Source of the DNA: Candidatus Faecousia intestinigallinarum
GTDB taxonomy: Bacteria > Bacillota > Clostridia > Oscillospirales > Oscillospiraceae
Direction of reading: 5' to 3'
NCBI GenBank assembly: GCA_018715805.1
Contig: DVKX01000081.1
Span: forward strand, 1 to 53,991
Length of the DNA stretch: 53,991 bases
Shown here: positions 1 to 8,060 of the stretch, piece by piece
Layout of the letters: each line of letters begins with the position of its first letter
Position numbering within the stretch: position 1 is the first letter of the stretch
Translations under genes and position numbers: made by a program
The notes under the pieces: generated by a model
Database searches by the model: none
What the model was told of the DNA's origin: nothing
What the model saw: the letters and a program-made list of their open reading frames with translations, nothing else

Positions 1-2
1 TC

Positions 3-59
3 GGCCAGCATAAAAGCCTGGCCGCCGGTCTGCTGAAGAAGGGAGGTGACAAAAAATGA
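3..59 (+). CDS. C-terminal tail of an upstream transposase gene, probably tnpA (5' truncated by window)
   Basis: An open frame runs from the window edge to a TGA at 57-59 and overlaps the tnpB ATG in an ATGA arrangement, as expected for translationally coupled tnpA-tnpB in Tn554-type elements. Only about 18 residues are visible, basic at the end (LLKKGGDKK), so identity is inferred from position alone. Confidence 0.45.
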   Translation, partial: GQHKSLAAGLLKKGGDKK

Positions 60-1573
60 GTGATCGAATCTACCTGAAAGAATTGCCTGCGTATCAGAAT
101 CAGAAAGATTCTTACCCCGCCAGTATCAGTAAGAATCCATATTATGATATGGAGCAGATACCGTCTCCCGTTATGCGAAAGGAAATAGCCGCTTTCATTA
201 TCTATCGAAGCACACAGGTCGGTATCGCCAGAGTATACAGCGACCGTCAATTATTTAATAAGCTGTGCCGATTCCTGCAGGCTCATAGCGGACGAGCCAA
301 AAGCCTGCGGGATAAAGAGCCGGACACATGGATACGACAGCTTAAAGGATGGATGTTTCAAGAAAAACTCCCACTGGTGGAATATAGCTTTAGCCCATAC
401 GGTTCGGAACATCGTGCCAAAGCACGGGAGATCGTCTATTTGGAAAAGCTGCTGGAGTTTCTTGCCCCGGAAGATATAAGACCAGAACAGGAAAAGGACA
501 TATGGAAATTGGAAAAACTGGACATTCCAATCCGCTTTAATCCGATTAAGACTTGCAAAACCCTTATCTTCACGAAAATCCTCCAGCCGGAAATCCGGGA
601 GGAAGTCAAGAAAGGAATTTATCTAAACCTGCAGACGGAAGCCATAGCCTGCGTACAGAAAGAACTGACTGCAATCCGGCGTTTTTCCGCATATCTGCAC
701 AAGCAATATCCGAAAGTATCATCTTGCAAAGAGATTGACCGAAAGCTGCTGGAGGAATATCTGATCTACCTGAAAACTGAGGCTACGGAAACCAAGCACT
801 TCCATGCGGATCTGAACCGTCTCCGCGCCCTCCTCGACAGTATCGGGAAAATTTGCGAGTACCACAACCTGGAATGTTTATTCCTGCCGAGGGATATCCC
901 GCCAACTCCAAAGGCCGAGTTTAAAGCCTATTCCGATGGGGAACTGAAGCGCCTCAACGCTGCGCTGGTGGAAATGGATGAACAGGTTGCTAGGCTGATG
1001 ATCATCCACCAAATGCTTGGAACCAGAATTTCAGACACCCTGACACTGGAACCGAACTGCCTGTATGAAAAAGACGGTGTCACCATCATCCGCATCCGTC
1101 AGATGAAAACAAAAACGTATGAAAAGCCGATTAGTGAAGAACTGGCAGCTTTAATACGAAAAGCTATTTCCTATACCAGAGAACGTTATGGCGAGACAAC
1201 CTATATCTTCGTAGATGCAAACGAGCCAAGGCAGGCTTTGCGGTACAGTACGCTTCAAAACCAGGTTGTGAACATGCTAAGGGAAAAGAATCTCCTGGAT
1301 GATAACGGGGAACCCTTCGGCTTCGGTACGCATATGTACCGGCACACCTATGGTGTAAAACTGACGGAGATGCATTTAGATGACTGGACAATCGCCAAGC
1401 TCCTTGGACACTCCAGCGTGAATAATGTAAAGTATTACCGCCGGATGAGCAACCAGCTACTGGCGGATGAAACCCGCCGGATCAGGCACCGTCAGTCACA
1501 GATCATATTAGAAAATTTAGATGGATGGGAGGACGAATATGCAAAAATACGAGAAGATGATAGCCTTGAATAA
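56..1573 (+). CDS. tnpB: Tn554 TnpB-like tyrosine site-specific recombinase
   Basis: 505-residue phage-integrase-family recombinase. The C-terminal catalytic domain shows the tyrosine-recombinase set: Arg in GTRIS (about residue 323), the HMYRH box (about 425), LLGHSS (about 452) and the nucleophile Tyr in VKYYRR (about 461). The N-terminal 300 residues would hold the core-binding domain. Tn554 TnpB is longer (about 630 residues), so this is a shorter relative. A GGAGGTGA ribosome site lies just upstream of the ATG at 56, and the start overlaps the preceding stop. The stop at 1573 lies inside tnpC. Together with TnpA and TnpC it should catalyse excision and integration. All catalytic residues are present, so it is probably active if the left end is intact. 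Confidence 0.85.
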   Translation: MSDRIYLKELPAYQNQKDSYPASISKNPYYDMEQIPSPVMRKEIAAFIIYRSTQVGIARVYSDRQLFNKLCRFLQAHSGRAKSLRDKEPDTWIRQLKGWMFQEKLPLVEYSFSPYGSEHRAKAREIVYLEKLLEFLAPEDIRPEQEKDIWKLEKLDIPIRFNPIKTCKTLIFTKILQPEIREEVKKGIYLNLQTEAIACVQKELTAIRRFSAYLHKQYPKVSSCKEIDRKLLEEYLIYLKTEATETKHFHADLNRLRALLDSIGKICEYHNLECLFLPRDIPPTPKAEFKAYSDGELKRLNAALVEMDEQVARLMIIHQMLGTRISDTLTLEPNCLYEKDGVTIIRIRQMKTKTYEKPISEELAALIRKAISYTRERYGETTYIFVDANEPRQALRYSTLQNQVVNMLREKNLLDDNGEPFGFGTHMYRHTYGVKLTEMHLDDWTIAKLLGHSSVNNVKYYRRMSNQLLADETRRIRHRQSQIILENLDGWEDEYAKIREDDSLE

Positions 1574-1931
1574 ACAAGCCAGCGAACAGAAAATCAAACT
1601 GGCAAAGGATACTATCTGGAGCATGCTTGACGAAAGCGAAAAAATCACGGTACCTAAACTAATGGCAAAGACAGGACTCTCAAGAGGATTTTTTTATAAG
1701 AATCCAGAAGTTCGCCAAGAACTGGATCGGGCATTGGAGCAACAGATCGGAATGCCAGATCCCAGGCGTGGCATCCTCGATATGGCCATGGATAGCGAGA
1801 TCCTCAGTATGCGGGAGCAAATACACTCGCTCCAGATGGAAATCGAAGAATTGAAAAAAGAAAATCAAAGCCTCAAGAAGAAACTGGATCGGAAAAAACT
1901 TGGGGAGATCAACCGGTTAAAACTTACATAA
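1539..1931 (+). CDS. tnpC: Tn554 TnpC-like transposition accessory protein
   Basis: 130-residue basic protein. An N-terminal helix-turn-helix-like part (about residues 30-60, including KTGLSRGFFYKNPEVR) is followed by a long coiled coil rich in Glu, Lys and Leu (about 85-125). This is the layout of the DUF6262/TnpC proteins that accompany TnpA and TnpB in Tn554-type elements and influence efficiency and orientation of transposition. The start at 1539 is chosen over an in-frame ATG at 1521 because a GGGAGG ribosome site sits 7 bases before it. It overlaps the end of tnpB by 35 bases, suggesting coupled translation. Confidence 0.75.
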   Translation: MQKYEKMIALNKQASEQKIKLAKDTIWSMLDESEKITVPKLMAKTGLSRGFFYKNPEVRQELDRALEQQIGMPDPRRGILDMAMDSEILSMREQIHSLQMEIEELKKENQSLKKKLDRKKLGEINRLKLT

Positions 1932-1961
1932 ATTCGGAACACCTGTATAGGGTATCCGAAT
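1932..1961 (+). repeat. Inverted repeat directly after tnpC
   Basis: Perfect 7-base arms ATTCGGA (1932-1938) and TCCGAAT (1955-1961) separated by 16 bases start at the base after the tnpC stop. It could be a recombinase-binding site near the transposon end or a weak hairpin. No T-run follows. Confidence 0.5.
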
Positions 1962-1982
1962 AGATAAAAGAACATATGAGAG

Positions 1983-2014
1983 CAGGCATGGTTCAACACT
2001 GTGCCTGTTTCTTT
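1983..2014 (+). terminator. Hairpin near the transposon right end
   Basis: Arms of about 6-7 bases (CAGGCA at 1984-1988 region and TGCCTG at 2002-2007) with a 13-base loop, followed by TTTCTTTT. Probable terminator for the tnp genes. Confidence 0.5.
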
Positions 2015-2100
2015 TGGAAAATTCAGAAAAACCACACAAAACACAAGTGTACATTCCGTTAAGCCCAGTATTTACAAGGGATTGCAGGGAGGGGCTACAG

Positions 2101-2493
2101 GTTATTGACGAGGCTACCAGCGGGCTGGATCCGGTGGTGCGGGACGAGGTACTGGATCTCTTCAGCGAATTCACCCGAGCGGAAGACCATGCCATTCTTA
2201 TGTCCTCCCACATTGTCAGCGACTTGGAGAAAATTTGCGACTACATCGCCTTTCTCCACCAAGGCAAGCTGCTGCTTTGCGAGGAGAAGGACGCTTTGCA
2301 GGAAAAATACGGTATCCTTCGATGCTCCAAAGAGCAGCTGGAGGCATTCCCACCCAGCGCTATCTTGGGCAAAAAAGTAACGCCTTACGGCGTAGAAGCG
2401 GTGGCAGTGCGCAGCGCAGTCCCGGCGGGGTTCTCCCTCGGCGCGGTGGACATTGAGCAGTTGTTTATTCTTATGGTCAAGGAGGCATATTGA
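2101..2493 (+). pseudogene. 3' part of an ABC transporter ATP-binding protein gene, interrupted by the transposon
   Basis: The frame resumes in the Walker B and D-loop region (VIDEATSGLDPVV), continues through the switch histidine (LMSSHI) and a C-terminal extension, and stops at 2493. Walker A, the Q-loop and the signature motif are missing. The in-frame ATG at 2014 is in transposon sequence and would give a protein without an ATP site. The remnant resembles ATPases of ABC-2 exporters of the YxlF/lantibiotic-immunity type. The partner permease follows with one base between stop and start. The missing 5' half should lie left of the window beyond the other transposon end. Confidence 0.85.
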
Positions 2494-2494
2494 T

Positions 2495-3121
2495 ATGAAA
2501 GGTCTGCTGCTGAAAGATTTCTATATGCTCCTCAGCAAGAATCTGCGGATATTCCTTCTGATGTTGGCGGTCTTCCTGGGCATTTCCTTTGTGGATTACG
2601 GAGATATCTTTTTCGTCATATACCCTGTTCTCATCACCGGGATACTCCCCAGCAACCTCCAGTCCTACGACGAACAGAGCAAATGGACAAGCTACAGCGC
2701 CGCGCTGCCCTGCTCCCGGGCGCAGATCGTCTCCGCAAAATACCTTATCTGCCTGCTGATGGAGCTGGCCATTCTCCTGCTCGCCATACTTGTCCGCGCC
2801 GTTCAAATGCTGGTAAGAGGCGTGTTCGCACCCCTGGAGCTGCTGACGCTGGCCGCCGGCATATTGGCGCTGGCTCTGACGATACCGGCGGTAACGATGC
2901 CTTTCCTCTTCAAATTCGGCGCGGAAAAGGGGCGGCTGCTTTTTATTCTCTCCATTGCGCTTCTTACCGGTATCAGCACGTTTGCTTCTATCCACATTAT
3001 GGACAACGGCTTGACCGTTCCCTCCGGCCATTTGCTGGCGCTGGTTCTGCTGGCCGCCATCGCCCTGTATATCGGCTCCTGGCTGCTGTCCATCGCCTTT
3101 TATCAGAAAAAGGATCTGTAG
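2495..3121 (+). CDS. ABC-2 type transporter permease
   Basis: 208-residue hydrophobic protein with about six membrane segments (near residues 15-35, 40-60, 85-110, 115-145, 150-170 and 180-200). It is the permease partner of the broken ATPase just upstream, and its short N-terminal helix (KGLLLKDFYML) is typical of ABC-2 permeases of the 'ABC-2 transporter permease' family. The start at 2495 is preferred to an in-frame ATG at 2453 because AAGGAGG (2479-2485) precedes it and the extra residues would overlap the ATPase. With its ATPase cut by the transposon it probably has no working partner unless another ATPase substitutes. Transcription from the original promoter is also likely blocked. Confidence 0.75.
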   Translation: MKGLLLKDFYMLLSKNLRIFLLMLAVFLGISFVDYGDIFFVIYPVLITGILPSNLQSYDEQSKWTSYSAALPCSRAQIVSAKYLICLLMELAILLLAILVRAVQMLVRGVFAPLELLTLAAGILALALTIPAVTMPFLFKFGAEKGRLLFILSIALLTGISTFASIHIMDNGLTVPSGHLLALVLLAAIALYIGSWLLSIAFYQKKDL

Positions 3122-3192
3122 GCGATTTGCCGCCCCCGCCTGCCGTTTGGTTCTATTCCGCCTGCCGGGGACATACCCTGTGGTAAACCGTG

Positions 3193-3212
3193 GCAGGAGC
3201 TGTCCCTCCTGC
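3193..3212 (+). terminator. Short hairpin before spoIVA
   Basis: Perfect 7-base stem GCAGGAG/CTCCTGC with a 6-base loop in the gap between the permease and spoIVA. No T-run follows, so terminator function is uncertain. It sits just upstream of the spoIVA ribosome site. Confidence 0.35.
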
Positions 3213-3231
3213 AAGGATAAGGAGGCTGGCT

Positions 3232-4695
3232 ATGGAAAAAATCTATGCCGATATTGCCGCCCGTACCGGCGGCAATATCTATATCGGTGTGGTAGGCCCG
3301 GTACGCACCGGGAAATCCACTCTGATCAAGCGCATTATGGAGACGCTGGTAATTCCCGGCATGGAAGACCCCTACCGCCGGGAACGCGCTCGGGATGAAC
3401 TGCCCCAGAGCGGTTCCGGCAAAACCATCATGACTTCTGAGCCAAAGTTCGTACCGGAGGAAGCGGCGGAGATTTCTCCGGATGGGGTAACCCAGCTTCG
3501 AGTACGGATGATCGACTCTGTAGGTTATATGGTAAACGGCGCTGTAGGCGCGGAGGAGGACGGAGCGCCCCGGATGGTTACCACCCCCTGGTTTGACCAT
3601 GAGATTCCTATGACGGAGGCGGCGGAACTGGGTACAAAAAAGGTGATGGAGGATCACTGCTCCATCGGACTGGTGGTCACCACCGACGGCTCCATCACCG
3701 ACATCCCCCGGGCGGACTATTTGCAGGCGGAGGCAAGAGCCATCGCGGATATGCAGGCCACCGGGAAACCCTTTCTTGTCATTGTCAACACCAAAAACCC
3801 CGCGTCGCCGGAAGCTCAGTCCGTTCAGGCGCAGATTCGCCAGGAATTCTCCATCACGCCTGTGCTGGCCGACTGCCAAGCCCTGGACGCTGAAGGTGTC
3901 AACCATCTGCTCACCGAACTGCTTTACGCCTTCCCCATGGGGGAACTGCGGGTATACTTACCCCGCTGGATGGACGCGCTGGAGCCGGAGCACCCGGTAA
4001 AGGCCGCCTTATACCAAGCCCTTTTGCAGCGGGCGGAGGAGATCACCTCCCTTGGGCAGGCAGAATCCGCCCTCAGCCATTTGCGGGAGATGGAAGAAGT
4101 GCTGGACTTTTCCATTCGCAGCATCGACCTGGGAACAGGCGCTGTTTCCTGCGTGCTGGGCTTCCCGGAAACGCTGTTCTATGAAATTCTCAGCACCCGA
4201 GCGGGAATGCCTATCCAGAACGAAGCGCAGCTGCTTTCTCTGCTCACAGAGCTGTCCGCCGTCAAAATAGAATACGACAAAATCGCCGATGCTCTCTCCG
4301 CCGTCCGCGCCACGGGCTATGGCGTAGTCATGCCCAGGGCGGAGGAGATGCGGCTGGAAAAGCCGGAAATTCTCCGCAAGGGCAACGCTTTCGGCGTCAA
4401 GCTGAAGGCCGGCGCGCCCTCCATCCATATGATTCGGGTGGATATTGATACGGAAATCAGTCCCATGGTGGGGGATGAAAAGCAGTCCCAGGATCTGATC
4501 GCCTATCTTTCGGGAGAGGAGCCGGAGAAACTCTGGCAAAGCAACATCTTCGGAAAGTCCGTATATGAACTGATCCAGGAGGGGCTTACCTCGAAACTGG
4601 TGCAGACCCCGGAGGATGTGCGGGCAAAATTCCGGGGCAGCCTGTCCCGTATTGTAAACGAGGGCGCCCAAGGCCTCATCTGCCTCATCCTTTAG
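3232..4695 (+). CDS. spoIVA: Stage IV sporulation protein A, spore coat morphogenetic ATPase
   Basis: 487 residues, close to the 492 of Bacillus subtilis SpoIVA. The N-terminal P-loop domain has Walker A GPVRTGKST (about residues 21-29) and a TRAFAC GTPase-like fold that hydrolyses ATP. A middle domain and a conserved C-terminus (ending GLICLIL) follow, the latter needed for polymerisation and forespore targeting. The protein forms the basement layer of the spore coat on the mother-cell side of the outer forespore membrane. GGAGG at 3221-3225 supports the ATG at 3232 over an in-frame ATG at 3190. In the family it is under sigma-E, but no convincing sigma-E promoter was identified by eye. The gene is strong evidence for an endospore former. 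Confidence 0.97.
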   Translation: MEKIYADIAARTGGNIYIGVVGPVRTGKSTLIKRIMETLVIPGMEDPYRRERARDELPQSGSGKTIMTSEPKFVPEEAAEISPDGVTQLRVRMIDSVGYMVNGAVGAEEDGAPRMVTTPWFDHEIPMTEAAELGTKKVMEDHCSIGLVVTTDGSITDIPRADYLQAEARAIADMQATGKPFLVIVNTKNPASPEAQSVQAQIRQEFSITPVLADCQALDAEGVNHLLTELLYAFPMGELRVYLPRWMDALEPEHPVKAALYQALLQRAEEITSLGQAESALSHLREMEEVLDFSIRSIDLGTGAVSCVLGFPETLFYEILSTRAGMPIQNEAQLLSLLTELSAVKIEYDKIADALSAVRATGYGVVMPRAEEMRLEKPEILRKGNAFGVKLKAGAPSIHMIRVDIDTEISPMVGDEKQSQDLIAYLSGEEPEKLWQSNIFGKSVYELIQEGLTSKLVQTPEDVRAKFRGSLSRIVNEGAQGLICLIL

Positions 4696-4697
4696 TC

Positions 4698-4726
4698 TTG
4701 ACTTTTCTTTCCAAAAACGTTACTAT
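4698..4726 (+). promoter_or_regulatory. Sigma-A type promoter for the PH-domain gene
   Basis: TTGACT (4698-4703), 17-base spacer, TACTAT (4721-4726), immediately after the spoIVA stop. It gives the downstream gene its own vegetative expression, separate from spoIVA. Confidence 0.75.
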
Positions 4727-4753
4727 AGAAAAAAACAATAGGAGGAACGCCCC

Positions 4754-5167
4754 ATGGCTGTAAACTACATTTGGAAAGACCGCAAACGTTATTTGGGTAT
4801 GCCCCTGAGCTTTACCCGCTATCGTATGTCAGAGGATCGGCTGTTCCTGTCTGTGGGATTCTTTCGCATCCGGGATGAGGAAGTGCTGCTTTACCGCGTC
4901 CGGGATATCACCACTACCCGCACCCTGTGGCAGCGGATCTTTGGCGTGGGTACAGTCACTGTCGTTTCTTCCGACAAATCCACGCCTACCCTGGCGCTGA
5001 AAAACATCCAGGATCCGCTGCGGGTCAAAGAGCTGCTCCACAAGCAAGTGGAGGTCATGAAGCTGCGCAGACGTGTGCGCATCGGCGAGGTCATGTCCAA
5101 CGACTTCCCCAATGATGATGACGATGACAACAGCGACGACGATCTGGATTTGCCCGACGAGGATTAG
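4754..5167 (+). CDS. Bacterial PH-domain protein with an acidic tail
   Basis: 137 residues. Residues about 15-105 form a bacterial pleckstrin-homology-like (bPH2) domain: strands around MSEDRLFLSVGFFRIRDEEVLLYRV, then RDITTTRTLWQRIFGVGTVTVVSSD and a closing helix DPLRVKELLHKQVE. This is the pattern of YdbS/YdbT-type proteins, but without their membrane helices. The last 22 residues are almost all Asp, Glu and Asn (NDDDDDNSDDDLDLPDED). Function is unknown; a role at the membrane or in protein binding is a guess. It has its own promoter and terminator, so it is monocistronic. GGAGG at 4741 supports the start. Confidence 0.75.
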   Translation: MAVNYIWKDRKRYLGMPLSFTRYRMSEDRLFLSVGFFRIRDEEVLLYRVRDITTTRTLWQRIFGVGTVTVVSSDKSTPTLALKNIQDPLRVKELLHKQVEVMKLRRRVRIGEVMSNDFPNDDDDDNSDDDLDLPDED

Positions 5168-5177
5168 CCGTCATTTC

Positions 5178-5208
5178 CCTCCTGCGGAAAACGCAGGAGG
5201 TTTTTTTT
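5178..5208 (+). terminator. Rho-independent terminator after the PH-domain gene
   Basis: Perfect 9-base stem CCTCCTGCG/CGCAGGAGG with loop GAAAA, followed by eight T residues. Confidence 0.95.
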
Positions 5209-5240
5209 ACAGAAAATTTCTTAACTTTTCCCCCGGGTGC

Positions 5241-5269
5241 TTTACCCTGTGCCCCAGTCGTGATATACT
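5241..5269 (+). promoter_or_regulatory. Sigma-A type promoter for the YfhO-family gene
   Basis: TTTACC (5241-5246), 17-base spacer, TATACT (5264-5269). The expected start of transcription falls near 5276, inside the palindrome listed next. Confidence 0.7.
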
Positions 5270-5275
5270 ATTAGC

Positions 5276-5290
5276 ATTCTACTGTAGAAT
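5276..5290. promoter_or_regulatory. Candidate operator palindrome
   Basis: ATTCTACTGTAGAAT is a perfect 7+1+7 inverted repeat lying just downstream of the -10 box, where a repressor would block start of transcription. The TAC-N-GTA core loosely recalls BlaI/CopY-type boxes, but no such regulator is encoded nearby. Confidence 0.55.
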
Positions 5291-5311
5291 ACTTTTCCAG
5301 GGGGATCTACT

Positions 5312-7999
5312 ATGCAGCAGATCAAACAAAAAAAATGGAATTATCCGGCGCTGGCCTTTGCCGCGCCGTTTATCGGAATGCTGATGGTCATGCTCATCAG
5401 CGGTTATAAGCCGTTTGGCAGCTACTCCATGCTCTACTCGGATATGTACCATCAGTACTATCCCTTTTTCGTAGCGTTCCGCAGCGCGCTGCGTTCGGGC
5501 GACAGTCTGCTTTACAGCTGGAACGTAGGCATGGGCATGGACTATCTGGGGCTTATCTCTTACTATCTGGCCTCCCCGCTGAATCTGCTCAGCGTCCTGG
5601 TGCCAGAGGGATGGCTGCTGGAGTTTTTCTCCCTGCTCATGCCCATTAAGCTGGGGCTGGCCGGTCTGTTCTTTGCGCTTTTTCTGAAAGAACTATTCCG
5701 CAGAGACGATCTTTCCCTGGTGCTCTTCGGCAGCTTCTACGCGCTGTGCGCCTGGGCACTGGGTTACCAGTGGAATATTATGTGGCTGGATACTTTCGCG
5801 CTGCTGCCGCTGGTCGCTCTGGGCGCCATCCGTCTGCTGCGGGAGAATCGCTTCGCTTTATATACCCTCACGCTGTTCCTCTCCATCTTTGCCAATTATT
5901 ATATCGGCTTTTTCACCTGTATCTTTGTGCTGCTGCTGTTCATTTGCTATGAAATTTGCTGCTGCAAAAGCGGCAAGCAGTTTTTCCTGGACATTAGTCG
6001 GATGGCTCTGTTCTCCATCCTGGCCATCGGCATGACCGCTGTCCTGGAACTGCCGGCGCTGGCTGCCCTGGGACAAACCCAGTCCAGCGTGAACCAGTTC
6101 CCTGAGGGCTTCCGGCTGAATATCGCCTCGGAGAACACCTGGAAAGGGCTTTTGGACGCCATGCGGCAGGTGGCCGGAAATATGGGCGGGGGATTGGAAC
6201 CCACCTTCAAGGAAGGACTTCCCAACCTGTATTGCGGCGTGGGGACGCTGACGCTGGCCTTTCTGATGCTCACCTGCAAAAAGGTTTCTCTGCGGGAGAA
6301 GCTGTGCGCGGTGGTACTGCTGCTTTTCTTCATGCTCAGCTTTATCCTGCGGCAGCTGGATTATATCTGGCACGGCTTTCACTTCACAAATATGATCCCC
6401 TATCGCTTCAGCTTCCTCTATAGCTTTGTACTGCTGTATATGGCTTATCGGGCATATTTGCTGCGAAACCATTTCCGCAGCTGGCAGATTCTCCTGTCCG
6501 CTTTGTTGGTCATCGGCTGCCTGGCCTGTTCCGATCACCGCAGCGAGCCAATTTTCCTGGCCTATAATGGCATTTTTCTGGTTTTCTATCTTTTCGCGCT
6601 GTTTTTCTCCCTGCGCAGGACTGCGCCCCCCACGGAAAGCGATCCCCAGGCGCGCCGGGAATTTCTCCTGGCAGGTATCGCCCATCGGAAATTGGCGTCC
6701 ATGGCGTTTTTAGGGATCATGGCGCTGGAGCTGGTGCTGAATCTGGTGAACTTCGGAGTACACTTTCCCGGAACCAATGTTTCCAACTATCCCAAGGGTA
6801 CCACCTATGCCGCTTCCATGATCCGCTATATGAAAGAGCGGGAGGAGGATACGCCCTTCTATCGGGCGGAAGTCACGCACTCGCAAACCCTGAACGACGG
6901 CGCGCTGAATAACTACAACGGCATCTCCACCTTCACCAGTTCCGCCAACGTGCGGGTGACAGAATTCATGCAGCGGCTGGGCTACGGGGCAAAAAACACC
7001 TATAACCGCTACTGCTTTGAGGAGAGTTCTCCGGTGGCCAACCTGTTCCTGGGACTGAAGTATATGCTGGAGCGGGACGGCGCCGCCGCCATGAAAGAAA
7101 ACAATTATTTCACCGAAATCCACCACTACGGCGACGTCTACCTGCTGGAGAACAATGCCTATCTTCCTCTGGGCTTCCTGGCAAACAGCACCCTGACGGA
7201 CGTGGATTGGAACAGCAACCGCGACAATTTTACTTTTCAGAATCAGCTGTTCCGCGTCGCTACCGGTGTAACCGAGGATGTGTGGCACTTCTTGCCGGAG
7301 AATACCCTGTCCGTCACCGCTGATGGAGGTGCCGTCATCGGCAGCCAGCCCTCCCTGGGAAGCTGCTCCTACACGTGCGCCCAGGAGGCCGGTACGGTGT
7401 ACTACACCTATACAGCAGACAAAGAGGGACTGCTGTGCATTGATCTCAATCTGTCTGCCCGGAATAGCTACAGCGTCTACAAAAATGGCGCGCTGGTTTT
7501 CTCCGAAAGCTACAGCCTGCCCCAGACCCTCTCGGTATGCCAGGTTATCCCCGGCGATCAGATTGAGATCCGTCTGGACTGCACAGCAGACAAAAACGGC
7601 AGCATCACCATCCTGGCCGCCGTTGCCGATGAGGAAGTTTTCCGCCGGGGCTACCAGATTCTATCCGCTTCCACCCTGACCCTGACAGATTTCTCCAATA
7701 CCTATGTCGCAGGCACCATCTCCTGTGACCGGGACGGACTGCTCTACACCTCCATTCCCCAAAATGGAAACTGGCAGGCAGCGGTGGACGGCGTAAACGT
7801 GGAAACCATTTTGGTGGGCGACACCATGATTGCCCTGCCTCTCACCGCTGGAGAGCACACGGTGACTCTCTCCTACCACAATACCGCTTTTTCCCTGGGC
7901 TGGAAAATCAGCCTGGCCTGTGCCGCCGTGTTCCTGTGGCTGCTTCTTAGCAGCCGCAAAGCCGCGCGGCAGCCGGGGAAATATCAAAAGCCAGAATGA
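5312..7999 (+). CDS. yfhO: YfhO-family multi-pass membrane protein (GT-C-like glycosyltransferase)
   Basis: 895 residues. A membrane domain with about 12-14 helices (roughly residues 10-430, plus one near 455-475 and a last one near 868-885) surrounds a large extracytoplasmic domain (about 480-860) rich in beta strands. The first outer loop carries the acidic motif YSDMYHQYYPFF, typical of YfhO proteins and comparable to the catalytic loop of GT-C glycosyltransferases that use lipid-linked sugars. In Bacillus the relative CsbB/YfhO pair glycosylates lipoteichoic acid. Here YfhO stands alone, without a CsbB-type neighbour. The GGGGGAT ribosome site supports ATG 5312. The upstream palindrome suggests regulated expression. 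A bidirectional terminator follows. Confidence 0.85.
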   Translation: MQQIKQKKWNYPALAFAAPFIGMLMVMLISGYKPFGSYSMLYSDMYHQYYPFFVAFRSALRSGDSLLYSWNVGMGMDYLGLISYYLASPLNLLSVLVPEGWLLEFFSLLMPIKLGLAGLFFALFLKELFRRDDLSLVLFGSFYALCAWALGYQWNIMWLDTFALLPLVALGAIRLLRENRFALYTLTLFLSIFANYYIGFFTCIFVLLLFICYEICCCKSGKQFFLDISRMALFSILAIGMTAVLELPALAALGQTQSSVNQFPEGFRLNIASENTWKGLLDAMRQVAGNMGGGLEPTFKEGLPNLYCGVGTLTLAFLMLTCKKVSLREKLCAVVLLLFFMLSFILRQLDYIWHGFHFTNMIPYRFSFLYSFVLLYMAYRAYLLRNHFRSWQILLSALLVIGCLACSDHRSEPIFLAYNGIFLVFYLFALFFSLRRTAPPTESDPQARREFLLAGIAHRKLASMAFLGIMALELVLNLVNFGVHFPGTNVSNYPKGTTYAASMIRYMKEREEDTPFYRAEVTHSQTLNDGALNNYNGISTFTSSANVRVTEFMQRLGYGAKNTYNRYCFEESSPVANLFLGLKYMLERDGAAAMKENNYFTEIHHYGDVYLLENNAYLPLGFLANSTLTDVDWNSNRDNFTFQNQLFRVATGVTEDVWHFLPENTLSVTADGGAVIGSQPSLGSCSYTCAQEAGTVYYTYTADKEGLLCIDLNLSARNSYSVYKNGALVFSESYSLPQTLSVCQVIPGDQIEIRLDCTADKNGSITILAAVADEEVFRRGYQILSASTLTLTDFSNTYVAGTISCDRDGLLYTSIPQNGNWQAAVDGVNVETILVGDTMIALPLTAGEHTVTLSYHNTAFSLGWKISLACAAVFLWLLLSSRKAARQPGKYQKPE

Positions 8000-8011
8000 T
8001 CCAAGCGCCAA

Positions 8012-8043
8012 AAACCGCCCCTGTAGATTCCCAGGGGCGGTTT
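8012..8043. terminator. Bidirectional terminator between convergent genes
   Basis: Perfect 12-base stem AAACCGCCCCTG/CAGGGGCGGTTT with an 8-base loop. The A/T ends of the stem supply U-runs in both directions, serving the YfhO gene (+) and the cysteine-rich gene (-). Confidence 0.9.
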
Positions 8044-8060
8044 CTATTGGGATATATCGG

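Larger units (their letters stand above)
1..2100 (+). mobile_element. Right part of a Tn554-type transposon (tnpA tail, tnpB, tnpC)
   Basis: Three tightly overlapping genes in the order tnpA tail, tnpB (tyrosine recombinase), tnpC are the transposition module of Tn554-family elements, which move by site-specific recombination and usually make no target duplication. The left end lies outside the window. The right end is placed near 2095-2103 because homology to an ABC ATPase resumes abruptly there, in mid-gene. The exact junction cannot be fixed without an empty-site sequence. Base composition is more AT-rich than the downstream chromosome, which fits recent acquisition. No cargo gene lies between tnpC and the right end. 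Confidence 0.75.

Noticed and set aside
2014..2100. N-terminal extension of the ABC ATPase fragment from an ATG at 2014
   Set aside because: This part translates transposon end sequence, lacks Walker A, and has no ribosome site; treated as fused by the insertion.
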